A stretch of 64,000 nt of DNA, taken from Lysobacter sp. Root690 (GTDB lineage: Bacteria > Pseudomonadota > Gammaproteobacteria > Xanthomonadales > Xanthomonadaceae). Below are positions 19,174 through 31,939 of this stretch, one piece after another. The notes below the pieces were generated by a model. The model was not told where the DNA came from and did not search any database. It was given only the letters and a program-made list of their open reading frames with translations. Numbering within the stretch: the first letter of the stretch is position 1; the number at the start of each line of letters is the position of its first letter. The stretch is from positions 345,727 through 409,726 of the forward strand of contig NZ_LMHM01000017.1 in NCBI RefSeq assembly GCF_001427785.1. The letters run 5' to 3'. The translations under genes were made by a program, and so were the position numbers.

Positions 19174-21039
19174 ATGGCCAACAGCATCGAAGTAAAGGTT
19201 CCCGATATCGGCGATTACGACGGCGTCCCCGTCATCGAGCTGCTGGTCGCGGTCGGCGATACGGTCAAGAAGGACCAGGGCCTGGTCACGCTGGAATCGG
19301 ACAAGGCGACGATGGAAGTCCCGTCCTCGGCCGACGGCGTGGTCAAGTCGATCAGCGTCAAGATCGGCGACAAGGTGGCCGAGGGCGCGGTGATCGCGAT
19401 CCTGGAAGCCGCGGGCGATGCCGCCGCCAGCGAAACCAAAGCACCTCTCCCGCCTGCGGGAGAGGTCGCCGCGCCCAGCGCGGCGGGTGAGGGCAAGCCG
19501 GTCGCCGCGCCTCCATCCCAGCCTTCCCCCGCGAGCGGTGGAAAGAACGAAGCGCCTGCGAGCGCGCCGACGAATGCTCCGAGCACGCCTGCGCCCATCG
19601 CGGCCGCCGCAAGCGGCCGCAAGGCCGACGTCGAATGCCGCATGCTCGTGCTCGGCTCCGGCCCCGGCGGCTACACCGCCGCGTTCCGCGCCGCCGACCT
19701 CGGCCTGGACACGGTGCTGGTCGAACGTTACGCCAGCCTCGGCGGCGTCTGCCTCAACGTCGGCTGCATTCCGTCCAAGGCGCTGCTGCACGCGGCCGCG
19801 GTCATCGACGAAGCCCAACACGCCAGCGACTACGGCGTCAGCTTCGGCAAGCCGACGATCGATCTGGACGTGCTGCGCAAGTACAAGGAAAAAGTCGTCG
19901 GCCAGCTGACCAAGGGCCTGGCCGGCATGGCCAAGCAGCGCAAGGTGCGCGTGGTCGCCGGCACCGGCACCTTCATTTCGCCGAACGAACTGGAAGTGAC
20001 CGGCGAGGGCGGCACCCAGCTGATCCGCTTCGAGCAATGCATCATCGCCGCGGGTTCCCAGGCGGTGAAGCTGCCGAACTTCCCGTGGGACGACAAGCGG
20101 GTGATGGACTCGACCGACGCGCTGGAACTGGCCGACATCCCGAAGAAATTGCTGGTCGTCGGCGGCGGCATCATCGGCCTGGAAATGGCCACCGTGTACC
20201 GCGCGCTGGGCAGCGAAGTCACCGTGGTCGAGTTCCTCGACCAGCTGATGCCGGGCGCCGATCCGGATCTGGTCAAGCCGCTCGCCGATCGCCTGAAGAA
20301 GCAGGGCGTCGCGGTGCATCTCAAGACCAAGGCCGCCGGCACCGAAGTGGTCAAGGACGGGATCAAGGTGTCGTTCGAAGGCGACAAGGCGCCCGAGGCG
20401 CAGGTCTTTGATCGCGTGCTGGTCGCGGTGGGTCGTTCGCCCAACGGCGGCAAGATCGGCGCCGACAAGGCCGGCGTCGGCGTGACTGATCGCGGCTTCA
20501 TTCCGGTCGATCGGCAGATGCGCACCAACGTGCCGCACATCTTCGCCATCGGCGATCTGGTCGGTAACCCGATGCTCGCGCACAAGGCCACCCACGAGGG
20601 CAAGCTCGCCGCCGAAGTGGCCGCGGGCGAGAAGAAGGAATGGGTCGCGCGGGTGATCCCGTCGGTGGCCTACACCGATCCGGAAATCGCCTGGGTCGGC
20701 GTCACCGAGACCGAAGCCAAGGCCAAGGGCCTGAAGGTCGGCGTCGGCAAGTTCCCGTGGGCCGCCAGCGGCCGCGCGATCGGCATCGGCCGCACCGAGG
20801 GCTTCACCAAACTGATCTTCGACGAAGCCACCCACCGCATCGTCGGCGGCGGCATCGTCGGCGTGCATGCGGGCGATCTGATCTCCGAAGTCGGCCTGGC
20901 GATCGAAATGGGTTGCGAAGTCGCCGACATCGGCCACACCATCCATCCACACCCGACTCTGAGCGAGTCGGTCGGCATGGCGGCGGAGGTGTTCGATGGA
21001 ACGATCACGGATTTGTATATTCCCAAGAAGAAGGGCTGA
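19174..21039 (+). CDS. lpdA: Dihydrolipoyl dehydrogenase E3 with N-terminal lipoyl domain
   Basis: 621 residues. Lipoyl domain (2-80, Lys in ESDKATMEV), flexible linker (about 81-145), then the flavoprotein disulfide reductase: FAD motif GSGPGGYTAAFRAADLG, redox pair in GGVCLNVGCIPSK, NAD-binding GGGIIGLEMATVYRALGS, and the C-terminal interface with His-x-His in HTIHPHPTLSE. The lipoyl-E3 fusion is known in Neisseria and xanthomonads. The linker contains sequence matching an intergenic REP repeat. The lipoyl domain is nearly identical to that of AceF. Confidence 0.95.
   Translation: MANSIEVKVPDIGDYDGVPVIELLVAVGDTVKKDQGLVTLESDKATMEVPSSADGVVKSISVKIGDKVAEGAVIAILEAAGDAAASETKAPLPPAGEVAAPSAAGEGKPVAAPPSQPSPASGGKNEAPASAPTNAPSTPAPIAAAASGRKADVECRMLVLGSGPGGYTAAFRAADLGLDTVLVERYASLGGVCLNVGCIPSKALLHAAAVIDEAQHASDYGVSFGKPTIDLDVLRKYKEKVVGQLTKGLAGMAKQRKVRVVAGTGTFISPNELEVTGEGGTQLIRFEQCIIAAGSQAVKLPNFPWDDKRVMDSTDALELADIPKKLLVVGGGIIGLEMATVYRALGSEVTVVEFLDQLMPGADPDLVKPLADRLKKQGVAVHLKTKAAGTEVVKDGIKVSFEGDKAPEAQVFDRVLVAVGRSPNGGKIGADKAGVGVTDRGFIPVDRQMRTNVPHIFAIGDLVGNPMLAHKATHEGKLAAEVAAGEKKEWVARVIPSVAYTDPEIAWVGVTETEAKAKGLKVGVGKFPWAASGRAIGIGRTEGFTKLIFDEATHRIVGGGIVGVHAGDLISEVGLAIEMGCEVADIGHTIHPHPTLSESVGMAAEVFDGTITDLYIPKKKG
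19441..19500. repeat. REP-like unit embedded in frame within lpdA
   Basis: The segment starting ACCTCTCCCGCCTGCGGGAG and ending in GGCGGGTGAGGGC aligns with the intergenic repeat at 13,336-13,393 with few mismatches. Here it encodes the LpdA linker residues from about 90 to 109 (APLPPAGEV, then AAPSAAGEG). The reading frame is kept. Confidence 0.75.
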
Positions 21040-21892
21040 GTTCGGCGCGCTGGCGCTGGCCTTGATCGTCGGCTGTTATGCGACGCAGGCGCTGGCCCTG
21101 TCGGTGAGGCCGCCGGTGCTGCCCAAAGACGAGGACTACCGCGCCTGCCCTCGGGGGCAGGCCTGGAAGGACAGCGGCGGCGCGCGCATGCAGCGAGCGC
21201 GCCTGCGCCAGCCGACGGCGCCGCCGCGCGATCCGGCCTTGCGCGACAACGTGCGGCGCCTGAGGTTGATCGCGTTGCACGGCGGCTACGACTACCAACC
21301 CCGCAGCGCCGCGGTCGCGGCTCCTAAAGTCGCTGCTGAAGCGGCAGCAGATGCGGCCGCAACTGCTGCCGATGCCGCCGCCGATGCGGCCGATGTCGCC
21401 GCCGGCGCAAAGCCGGCCCGGCAGCAGGCTTCGCGCCCGCCCGAGCCGCGGGTGACGCCGGCGCAGGCGCGCGCGGCCGTGCAGCACCTGCGCGAGATTC
21501 TGCAGCGTCGACCGATGCCCGGCGTCGATGAGATTGGCGTGGATGGCGTGGAAGCTTTGTGGCTCGCGATCTACCGCGACCGCGACGATCGCGCGCAGCA
21601 ACTACGGTGGGCCGAGTCGTTCCTGGAGACGCAACGACGCGTGCCCGGCGCCGACGGGCATCTGATTCGCGATGCGATGGAGAAGGTCGACGATCTGCTG
21701 CTGATTGAAGGCCGGCCACAGCGCTATGGCACGCAGTTCGATCTCGTCGACGGCAAGATCGCGTTGAAGCCCATCGACAGCATGCAGGCCGCCGAGGCCT
21801 ATCGCAGCGAATTCGAGCGAATGCCGCTGGCGTTGGAAATTTGCTTGCGTGAGCGCTTGAGCACGTTGCGCGCACACGTGCCGGATCTGTAA
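20996..21892 (+). CDS. Exported DUF6624-like hypothetical protein
   Basis: 298 residues. Basic N-terminus followed by a hydrophobic run (FGALALALIVGCYATQALA) that looks like a signal peptide. An Ala-rich spacer (about 105-140) leads to a helical C-terminal domain with EGRPQRYGTQFDLVDGK, resembling the GRPQ-YGTQ block of DUF6624 proteins. The start at ATG 20996 overlaps the lpdA 3' end by 44 bases, so co-transcription and coupling are likely. A later start would remove part of the signal sequence. Function unknown. Confidence 0.65.
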   Translation: MERSRICIFPRRRAEFGALALALIVGCYATQALALSVRPPVLPKDEDYRACPRGQAWKDSGGARMQRARLRQPTAPPRDPALRDNVRRLRLIALHGGYDYQPRSAAVAAPKVAAEAAADAAATAADAAADAADVAAGAKPARQQASRPPEPRVTPAQARAAVQHLREILQRRPMPGVDEIGVDGVEALWLAIYRDRDDRAQQLRWAESFLETQRRVPGADGHLIRDAMEKVDDLLLIEGRPQRYGTQFDLVDGKIALKPIDSMQAAEAYRSEFERMPLALEICLRERLSTLRAHVPDL

Positions 21893-21941
21893 CCGGCAGC
21901 GGACGGCATCATCGGGAGACGGTCTTGGGGTCGTACGCGTG

Positions 21942-21973
21942 GCTCCGATCGGACGCTATCGTCCGATCGGAGC
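21942..21973. terminator. 14-bp perfect hairpin between convergent genes
   Basis: GCTCCGATCGGACG is followed by loop CTAT and the exact complement. A smaller hairpin (GGAGCCGAAGGCTCC) lies just behind it. The position between the DUF6624-like gene and the convergent barrel gene suggests a bidirectional terminator, but there is no T-run, so the role is uncertain. Confidence 0.45.
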
Positions 21974-22004
21974 ACGGGGCATCGGAGCCGAAGGCTCCGC
22001 GACC

Positions 22005-22811
22005 TTAGAACGAGAACGTCACGCCCGCCATCGGGCCCTTGAAGCGCTGATCCAACCCGACCGACGCATCGCCGCCGTTGCGCTTGGCGTCGATCTTGAA
22101 CCAGTCGTAGCCGACGAACGCGCCGACCGCCGGAGTGAAGCGGTATTCGACCAAGGCATTGGCGCGGCTGATATCGCCTTCGTAGTCGCCGAAGTCGCCC
22201 CAGTCCGCGTCCAGGTACTGGCCCTGCACGATGAAGCGCCACTTCTCGCCCGGCGAGAACTGCAGGCGCGTGCCGACCACCGGCGCGAAGCCGTCTTCGC
22301 TCTGCTTGTCGCTGTAGTTCGCGGTGCCGGCCTGGGCGCGCAGCTTGCCTTCGATCTTGGCGTACTCCACGCCGATCTGCAGGCCCCAGCTGACCGTGTC
22401 GGTCTCGACCACGGCGTAGTCGTACATCACGCTGGCCAGTTCGAACTTGGCCTTGGCGCGGGCGAAGCTGCCGGCCGGAATCGTGGTGTCGTCGAACGAG
22501 ATGTCCTCGCTCAGCGTGGCGGTCTTGCTCTTGTCGTAGCCGAAATAGTTGAACAGCAGGCGATGGCGTTCGCCGAAGTGGAACTGGCCTTCGATGCGCG
22601 GCACGGTTTCCTTGCTGCCGAAATCGAAGTCCTGGCTGAACTCGTAGGGGCGGCCCTGGAAGGTGGTGCCGGCGGTCAGTTCGCCGCTGGTGTCGACGGA
22701 CATCGCGCCCAGTCGTACCGTGAATCGATCGTCTTCTGCGTGCGCGGGCAGGGCATAGGCGGCGCTCGCGGCGGCCAGCGCTAGCGTCAAGGGAAGCAGT
22801 CTGGAAATCAC
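22005..22811 (-). CDS. Outer-membrane beta-barrel protein of unknown function
   Basis: 268 residues. Start GTG 22811 has GGAG seven bases upstream and gives a clean signal peptide (VISRLLPLTLALAAASAAYALPAHA). The mature protein is a run of alternating amphipathic strands (for example GQFHFGERHRLLFNYFGYDK) ending GPMAGVTFSF with the terminal Phe required for BAM insertion. About 12 strands are expected. It is not a recognised porin family. Monocistronic. Confidence 0.75.
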   Translation of the reverse strand: MISRLLPLTLALAAASAAYALPAHAEDDRFTVRLGAMSVDTSGELTAGTTFQGRPYEFSQDFDFGSKETVPRIEGQFHFGERHRLLFNYFGYDKSKTATLSEDISFDDTTIPAGSFARAKAKFELASVMYDYAVVETDTVSWGLQIGVEYAKIEGKLRAQAGTANYSDKQSEDGFAPVVGTRLQFSPGEKWRFIVQGQYLDADWGDFGDYEGDISRANALVEYRFTPAVGAFVGYDWFKIDAKRNGGDASVGLDQRFKGPMAGVTFSF

Positions 22812-22963
22812 AGGTGTACTCCGTAAAGGAAAGGCGGGGGAATGCAGCACATTCGTGTACTGGTGCGTACATGAATGCCGTCTTCGCGGTGGAGTATTTG
22901 TGAAAAAATTGGGAGCGACCGATTCGGCAAAGTGCCAAGCCGGAAATCGGTGATGCGCGTCAC

Positions 22964-23000
22964 GAAAAGGCGAAGCCCCGGCGGGTCATGCCGGGGCTTC
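22964..23000 (-). terminator. Intrinsic terminator downstream of the DUF2061 gene
   Basis: GAAGCCCCGGC (22972-22982) pairs perfectly with 22990-23000 around a 7-base loop. Read on the minus strand, the stem is followed by GCCTTTTCG. It lies about 110 bases behind the gene at 23,111-23,323. Confidence 0.7.
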
Positions 23001-23110
23001 GGGGTGCCCACCGCAGCTTTGCCATTGACGAGGAGAGAGTGGCGGCGGGCGTTCCCAGATACTGACCGGTGCTTTCGCGAAAGGTTCCGCCGTGCGTCAA
23101 AGATTTTCGA

Positions 23111-23323
23111 TCAGGTCGTCAAAGCCGCGCCGGCGGCGGCCTGGGCGGCGCGACGGGTCTCGATGCGCTTCCAGAATTTCTCGTGCAGGTGGAAGGCCAC
23201 GGTGTTGCAGGCCGGCTCGACCAGGGCCAGCGCCCCGCCGACCCAGACGCTGCCGGTCATCAGGTAACCGACCAGGAAGGCGACCGAGAAATGCACGCAG
23301 GCGAAACTGAGGGTCTTGCTCAT
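23111..23323 (-). CDS. DUF2061 small membrane protein
   Basis: 70 residues starting MSKTLSFACVHFSVAFLVGY, with a second hydrophobic segment (GSVWVGGALALVEPACNTVAF) and a basic, cytoplasmic tail containing HEKFWKRIE. This is the standard DUF2061 pattern (two helices, invariant E-P and H-E-K). Function unknown. A Fur-box-like palindrome sits 15 bases in front of the start codon. Confidence 0.8.
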   Translation of the reverse strand: MSKTLSFACVHFSVAFLVGYLMTGSVWVGGALALVEPACNTVAFHLHEKFWKRIETRRAAQAAAGAALTT

Positions 23324-23337
23324 GGCGGTGACCTGGA

Positions 23338-23352
23338 TGAGAATTATTCTCA
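23338..23352. promoter_or_regulatory. Fur-box-like operator upstream of the DUF2061 gene
   Basis: TGAGAAT-T-ATTCTCA is a perfect 7-1-7 dyad and differs from the classical Fur core TGATAAT-N-ATTATCA by one symmetrical position. It overlaps the expected transcription start or leader of the gene at 23,323, so iron-dependent repression is a reasonable inference. Confidence 0.6.
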
Positions 23353-23565
23353 ACAATACGCTTCGCTGATGCGGAATCAAATCGAATGATCCGACGGTTC
23401 CGATAGCTCACAGCTATCGACGGCCGTATCGATGCGGCGTCCGTTACGTGCCAGGTAATTCAGCGCAAGCGCGCCGCGCCGCATAGTTGCGGCCATGAAG
23501 TCGCCTGTCGCCGCCCCGGTTGCCCGCTTCCGATCGCCCCATGGCAGGTCCGTGACTGCCGCCGG

Positions 23566-23594
23566 TTGCCGCAAAGTCGCCCGCACTCTATACT
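23566..23594 (+). promoter_or_regulatory. Sigma-70-type promoter of the atp operon
   Basis: TTGCCG (23566-23571), a 17-base spacer and TATACT (23589-23594) give a good vegetative promoter, with transcription expected to start near 23,601, about 45 bases before the atpI start. Confidence 0.65.
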
Positions 23595-23645
23595 TTTGCG
23601 GCTCTACCGGGCGCTTTGCGCCAACCCCAGACCGACGAGACCCGC

Positions 23646-24865
<1,220 letters not shown>

Positions 24866-24901
24866 TTCAAGCCGCGTCACCCGCTGCATCCAGATTTCTA
24901 A

Positions 24902-25222
<321 letters not shown>

Positions 25223-25308
25223 TCCGCGTCGGCCCGCGCCTCAGGCGCGGGCCAGGCAATCCGGGCCGGTTCCGGCCGGCCCAACGTAAGTAACGTCGAG
25301 GACCCGTC

Positions 25309-25779
25309 ATGAATCCCAACATGACTTTCTTCGGTCAGATGCTCTCCTTCGCGATCCTTGTATGGTTCACGATGAAGTTCATTTGGCCGCCGCTGAACGC
25401 AGCGATCGAAGCGCGCCAGAAGAAGATCGCCGAAGGTCTGGCGAACGCCGAAGGCGCCGAAGTTCTCATCCAGCAGGCGCAAGCGCAGGCGGACGAGGTC
25501 GTGCGCGAAGCTCGTACCAAGGCCAATGAGGTCATCGACCAGGCCCATCAGCGCGCCAACCAGATCGTCGATCAGGCCAAGACCGATGCAATGGTCGAAG
25601 GCACGCGCCTGAAGGCGCTGGCCGATGCCGAGATCGCCGCCGCCGCCGATCGCGCTCGCGAGGAACTGCGCAAGCAGGTGTCCGCGCTGGCCGTGAGCGG
25701 CGCCGAAAAACTGCTCAAGCGCGAAATCGACGCCAACGCCCACAAGGCGCTGCTCGACGAGCTTGCCGCAGAAATCTGA
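25309..25779 (+). CDS. atpF: ATP synthase Fo subunit b
   Basis: 156 residues. One N-terminal helix ([20 protein letters not shown]) anchors the protein; the rest is a long charged right-handed coiled-coil stalk (ALLIQQ-like heptads in the region 40-140) that links Fo to delta and alpha. Usual length for the family. Confidence 0.95.
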   Translation: MNPNMTFFGQMLSFAILVWFTMKFIWPPLNAAIEARQKKIAEGLANAEGAEVLIQQAQAQADEVVREARTKANEVIDQAHQRANQIVDQAKTDAMVEGTRLKALADAEIAAAADRAREELRKQVSALAVSGAEKLLKREIDANAHKALLDELAAEI

Positions 25780-25796
25780 TCGGATAGCCCAACGCG

Positions 25797-26324
25797 ATGA
25801 GCCAGAACCTCACCCTCGCCCGACCGTATGCACGCGCCGCGTTTTCGCTGGCGCGCGATGCCGGCCGTTCCGCGCAATGGTCCGACGCGCTTGCCTTCTC
25901 GGCGCGCGTCGCCGCCGATCCGCGGGTGTCCGCGTTGCTCGGTCACCCGCAGCTGAGCGCCGCCGATGCGATCGCATTGATCGCGATCGACGGCGCGGAC
26001 GAGTCGGTGCAGCGCTTCCTCGCGCTGCTGGCCGACAACCGCCGCCTCGCGCTGCTGCCGGAAATCTCCGGGCTGTTCGAACAGCTGCGGGCCGAGGCCG
26101 ACCGCGTGGTCAAGGCCAAGGTCACCTCGGCCAACGATCTGCCGGCGGCCGAACTCGATGCGATCAAGGCCGCGCTGACCAAGCGCTTCGGCCGTCAGGT
26201 CGACATCGAAACGGCGGTCGACGCATCGCTGATCGGCGGCGCGGTGATCGACGCGGGCGACGTGGTGATCGACGGCTCGCTCAAGGGCAAGCTCGCGCGC
26301 CTGCAGACGGCACTGGCCGGCTGA
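25797..26324 (+). CDS. atpH: ATP synthase F1 subunit delta
   Basis: 175 residues. N-terminal six-helix domain begins TLARPYARAAFSLARDAG; the C-terminal domain has VTSANDLPAAELDAIKAAL and ends near VDASLIGGAVIDAGD, the standard delta/OSCP pattern. It joins the peripheral stalk to the top of the alpha3-beta3 head. The gap to atpA holds a palindromic repeat. Confidence 0.95.
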   Translation: MSQNLTLARPYARAAFSLARDAGRSAQWSDALAFSARVAADPRVSALLGHPQLSAADAIALIAIDGADESVQRFLALLADNRRLALLPEISGLFEQLRAEADRVVKAKVTSANDLPAAELDAIKAALTKRFGRQVDIETAVDASLIGGAVIDAGDVVIDGSLKGKLARLQTALAG

Positions 26325-26408
26325 AGCCGGGAATAGGGAATCGAGAATAGGGAATCGTCGAAGGCCCGCTCTTCCGATTCCCGACTCCCGATTCCCGACT
26401 CCCGAACC
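26325..26408. repeat. GGGAATC/GATTCCC inverted repeat between atpH and atpA
   Basis: Tandem GGGAATAGGGAATC-type units on the left face GATTCCCGACTCCC units (three copies) on the right, forming a potential hairpin in the operon transcript. A variant occurs at 28,022 between atpA and atpG. Confidence 0.8.
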
Positions 26409-26462
26409 AAAAGAAAGCACCCGCGCGTCGCCCCATCGCGATGCAGGACCAAGGAAACGACA

Positions 26463-28013
<1,551 letters not shown>

Positions 28014-28021
28014 TCAAGGCC

Positions 28022-28107
28022 GGGATTCGCGATTAGGAATTCGGGATTCGGCCAAGCCGATCCCGATCCCCGCGTCAGCGAATCCCGAATCCCGAATCCC
28101 CAATCCC
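28022..28107. repeat. GGGATTCG/CGAATCCC inverted repeat between atpA and atpG
   Basis: Left arm includes GGGATTCGCGATTAGGAATT and GGGATTCGG; right arm has three CGAATCCC copies. The potential hairpin loop carries GCCAAGCCGATCCCGATCCC. Same family as at 26,325. Confidence 0.8.
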
Positions 28108-28123
28108 ACGAGCGGAGCGAGCA

Positions 28124-28987
28124 ATGGCCGGCGGCAGAGAAATCAAAACCAAGATCAAGAGCGTGCAGAACACCCGCAAGGTGACGCGCGCGCTCGAAAT
28201 GGTCTCGGCTTCCAAGATCCGCAAGGCGCAGGATCGGATGAAGACCTCGCGCCCGTACGCGCGGGTCATCAAGCAGGTGATCGGTCATCTGGCCCAGGCC
28301 AATTCCGATTACCAGCATCCGTACATGGTCGAGCGCAAGGATCCCAAGCGCGTCGGTTATGTGATCGTGTCGTCCGACCGCGGTCTGGCCGGCGGCCTCA
28401 ACAACAACCTGTTCCGCAAGCTGCTGGGCGAAATGCGCAAGTGGCAGGAGCAGGGCGTCGAGGTCGACGTGGTCACCATCGGCCAGAAGGCCTCGGTGTA
28501 CTTCCGCCGGGTCAAGGTCAACATGCTGGCCTCGGTCACCCACCTGGGCGACAAGCCGCACCTGGAGCAACTGGTCGGCGTGATCAAGGTGATGCTCGAC
28601 GCGTACAGCGGCGGCAACATCGATCGCGTGTTCCTTTGCTACAACGACTTCGTCAACACCATGACTCAGCGCGCGGCGTTCGATCAGCTGCTGCCGCTGC
28701 CGGAGCCGGAAACCCAGGTCGCCAAGCACGATTGGGACTACATCTACGAACCCGATGCGGAGACCGTGCTCAACCACGTGTTGACCCGTTACATCGAGTC
28801 GCTGGTGTACCAGGCGGTGCTGGAGAACGTGGCCTCCGAGCATGCCGCGCGCATGGTCGCGATGAAGTCGGCGAGCGACAACGCCAGCAAGCTGATCGGC
28901 ACTCTGAACCTGGTCTACAACAAGGCCCGTCAGGCCGCGATCACCCAGGAAATCTCCGAAATCGTCGGCGGCGCCGCGGCGGTCTAA
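28124..28987 (+). CDS. atpG: ATP synthase F1 subunit gamma
   Basis: 287 residues. N-terminal helix [24 protein letters not shown] and C-terminal helix ([18 protein letters not shown]) form the rotating coiled-coil shaft; the central Rossmann-like part includes [16 protein letters not shown]. It couples c-ring rotation to catalysis. Confidence 0.96.
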   Translation: MAGGREIKTKIKSVQNTRKVTRALEMVSASKIRKAQDRMKTSRPYARVIKQVIGHLAQANSDYQHPYMVERKDPKRVGYVIVSSDRGLAGGLNNNLFRKLLGEMRKWQEQGVEVDVVTIGQKASVYFRRVKVNMLASVTHLGDKPHLEQLVGVIKVMLDAYSGGNIDRVFLCYNDFVNTMTQRAAFDQLLPLPEPETQVAKHDWDYIYEPDAETVLNHVLTRYIESLVYQAVLENVASEHAARMVAMKSASDNASKLIGTLNLVYNKARQAAITQEISEIVGGAAAV

Positions 28988-30484
<1,497 letters not shown>

Positions 30485-30488
30485 ACCC

Positions 30489-30639
30489 CACGGTTCCCTC
30501 TCCCGCATCGCGGGAGAGGGTTAGGGTTAGGGTGAGGGCGCTTGAGTTGTTGTTCGTTTGATTGCAACGACGTTCGCGCTTCAACCCCGTGTGCCCTCAC
30601 CCCTGCCCTCTCCCGCGACGCGGGAGAGGGGGACAATGA
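30489..30639. repeat. REP doublet between atpD and atpC
   Basis: CCCTCTCCCGCATCGCGGGAGAGGG near 30,497 and CCCTCTCCCGCGACGCGGGAGAGGG near 30,606 are oppositely oriented by their TGAGGGC and GCCCTCACC flanks. The doublet occupies nearly all of the unusually long 170-base atpD-atpC gap. Confidence 0.85.
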
Positions 30640-30655
30640 ATAGAGGCGTTTTTTT

Positions 30656-31081
30656 ATGGCCACCACGTTCCGTTGCGACATCGTCAGCGCCGAGGAAGAA
30701 ATCTTCCACGGCGAGGCGACGCTGCTCGTCGCCACCGGCGAGATCGGCGAACTCGGCATCGCGCCGCGCCATGCACCGCTGATCACGCGCCTGAAGCCGG
30801 GCAAGGTCGTGGTGACCCTGCCCAACGGCGAGCATCTGGATTTCGCCGTGTCCGGCGGCATTCTCGAGGTGCAGCCGCAGGTCGTCACCGTGCTGGCCGA
30901 CACCGCGATCCGCGCTCAGGACATCGACGAGGCCGCCGTGCGCGCCGCCAAGGAAGAAGCCGAGCGGGCGTTGGCCAACCGCGGTCCGCAGATGGACATC
31001 GCCGAAGCCCAGAGCAAGCTGGCCGAAGCGATGGCGCAGCTGCAGGCGCTGGAGCGTCTGCGCAAGAACATGAAGCACTAA
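30656..31081 (+). CDS. atpC: ATP synthase F1 subunit epsilon
   Basis: 141 residues. N-terminal beta-sandwich ([36 protein letters not shown]) and a C-terminal helical hairpin rich in Ala and Glu ([20 protein letters not shown]). It binds gamma and the c-ring and can inhibit ATP hydrolysis. Last gene of the operon, followed by an intrinsic terminator. Confidence 0.95.
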   Translation: MATTFRCDIVSAEEEIFHGEATLLVATGEIGELGIAPRHAPLITRLKPGKVVVTLPNGEHLDFAVSGGILEVQPQVVTVLADTAIRAQDIDEAAVRAAKEEAERALANRGPQMDIAEAQSKLAEAMAQLQALERLRKNMKH

Positions 31082-31107
31082 GCCGGCGGTTGCATGCCGC
31101 TTACGAA

Positions 31108-31133
31108 AACGCCGGCCTTGCGCCGGCGTTTTT
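31108..31133 (+). terminator. Intrinsic terminator of the atp operon
   Basis: AACGCCGGC, loop CTTGC, GCCGGCGTT form a perfect 9-bp stem followed by a T-run (GTTTTTCGTTTT). It begins 27 bases behind the atpC stop. Confidence 0.92.
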
Positions 31134-31179
31134 CGTTTTGGGATTTGCGTTAATGCGACAGGTGGCGGTACGCCCATGC

Positions 31180-31322
31180 TGTTCCCCCCTTTGAAAAGGG
31201 GGGGCAGGGGGGATTTGCTTTTGCCGCCAATCGCGACGATTCATCACAAGCAAAAGCAAATCCCCCGGCGCATTCGTGATCAACCACGCAAGCGACAACC
31301 CAGGCGCCAGCCCCCTTTTTTA
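31180..31322. repeat. Palindromic repeat, CCCCTTTG..AAAAGGGG family
   Basis: CCCCCCTTTGAAAAGGGGGG and an inner pair GGGGATTTGCTTTTGC / GCAAAAGCAAATCCCC, then CCCCCTTTTTTAAAGTGGG at the right. Same arrangement as at 41-158. It fills the gap between the atp terminator and the GtrA-like gene. Confidence 0.75.
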
Positions 31323-31425
31323 AAGTGGGCGAATTCTCTGCGTTTCCATGAAGATTCGAATTCGCGCTCGGCCCCGCACGCGAACCTTTGTGCGACCAAG
31401 CCGGCGCAAAAACCCAGCCGAGCTC

Positions 31426-31809
31426 TCAGCGCCGATACACCCAATACCGCGACATCACGAACCCGACTCCGCCGAGTATCACCTCGATCACCGGCTTGGC
31501 CGCCCAGGTCCATTGCAGGCCGGCATAGGAATCGACCGTGCTGATCGCCCAGGTGCTGAGAATCGTCGTGCCGATCCACATGGTCACGAAGCGCGCGAAC
31601 TGCCGGCGCCCGACCCGGGTGTCGTCGCCGGCGAAGGTGAAGCGGCCGTTGAGCCAGAACCCGAGCAGCGCGCCGCAGACGCGGCCGGTCAGGTTGGCCG
31701 CTTCCACCGGCATGCCCAGGTGGCTGAGGCCGACCATCACGCCCCAGTCCAGGAAATACTGCAGCGCGCCGAACAACAGATAGTTGCGGCCTTGCCGGCC
31801 CAGGCTCAC
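31426..31809 (-). CDS. GtrA-family membrane protein
   Basis: 127 residues, four helices. Starts MSLGRQGRNYLLFGALQYFLDW and contains the family pattern AANLTGRVCGALLGFWLNGRFTF, ending in FVMSRYWVYRR. GtrA-like proteins are thought to flip lipid-linked sugars across the inner membrane. A GtrB-like glycosyltransferase is divergent and a GT-C-like protein follows it, so the three probably belong to one envelope glycosylation system. Confidence 0.85.
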   Translation of the reverse strand: MSLGRQGRNYLLFGALQYFLDWGVMVGLSHLGMPVEAANLTGRVCGALLGFWLNGRFTFAGDDTRVGRRQFARFVTMWIGTTILSTWAISTVDSYAGLQWTWAAKPVIEVILGGVGFVMSRYWVYRR

Positions 31810-31939
31810 GCGCGGGTTCCCAGGCGAACGAAGCGGAAGCGATGCGGCCGGACAGGGGGGAGTGCGGTCATCCGCGCATTCTAGCCAAGCCAGGCTGTAC
31901 CATCGCGGCCATCACTCACCGGCACGACGGAGCGGCGGT

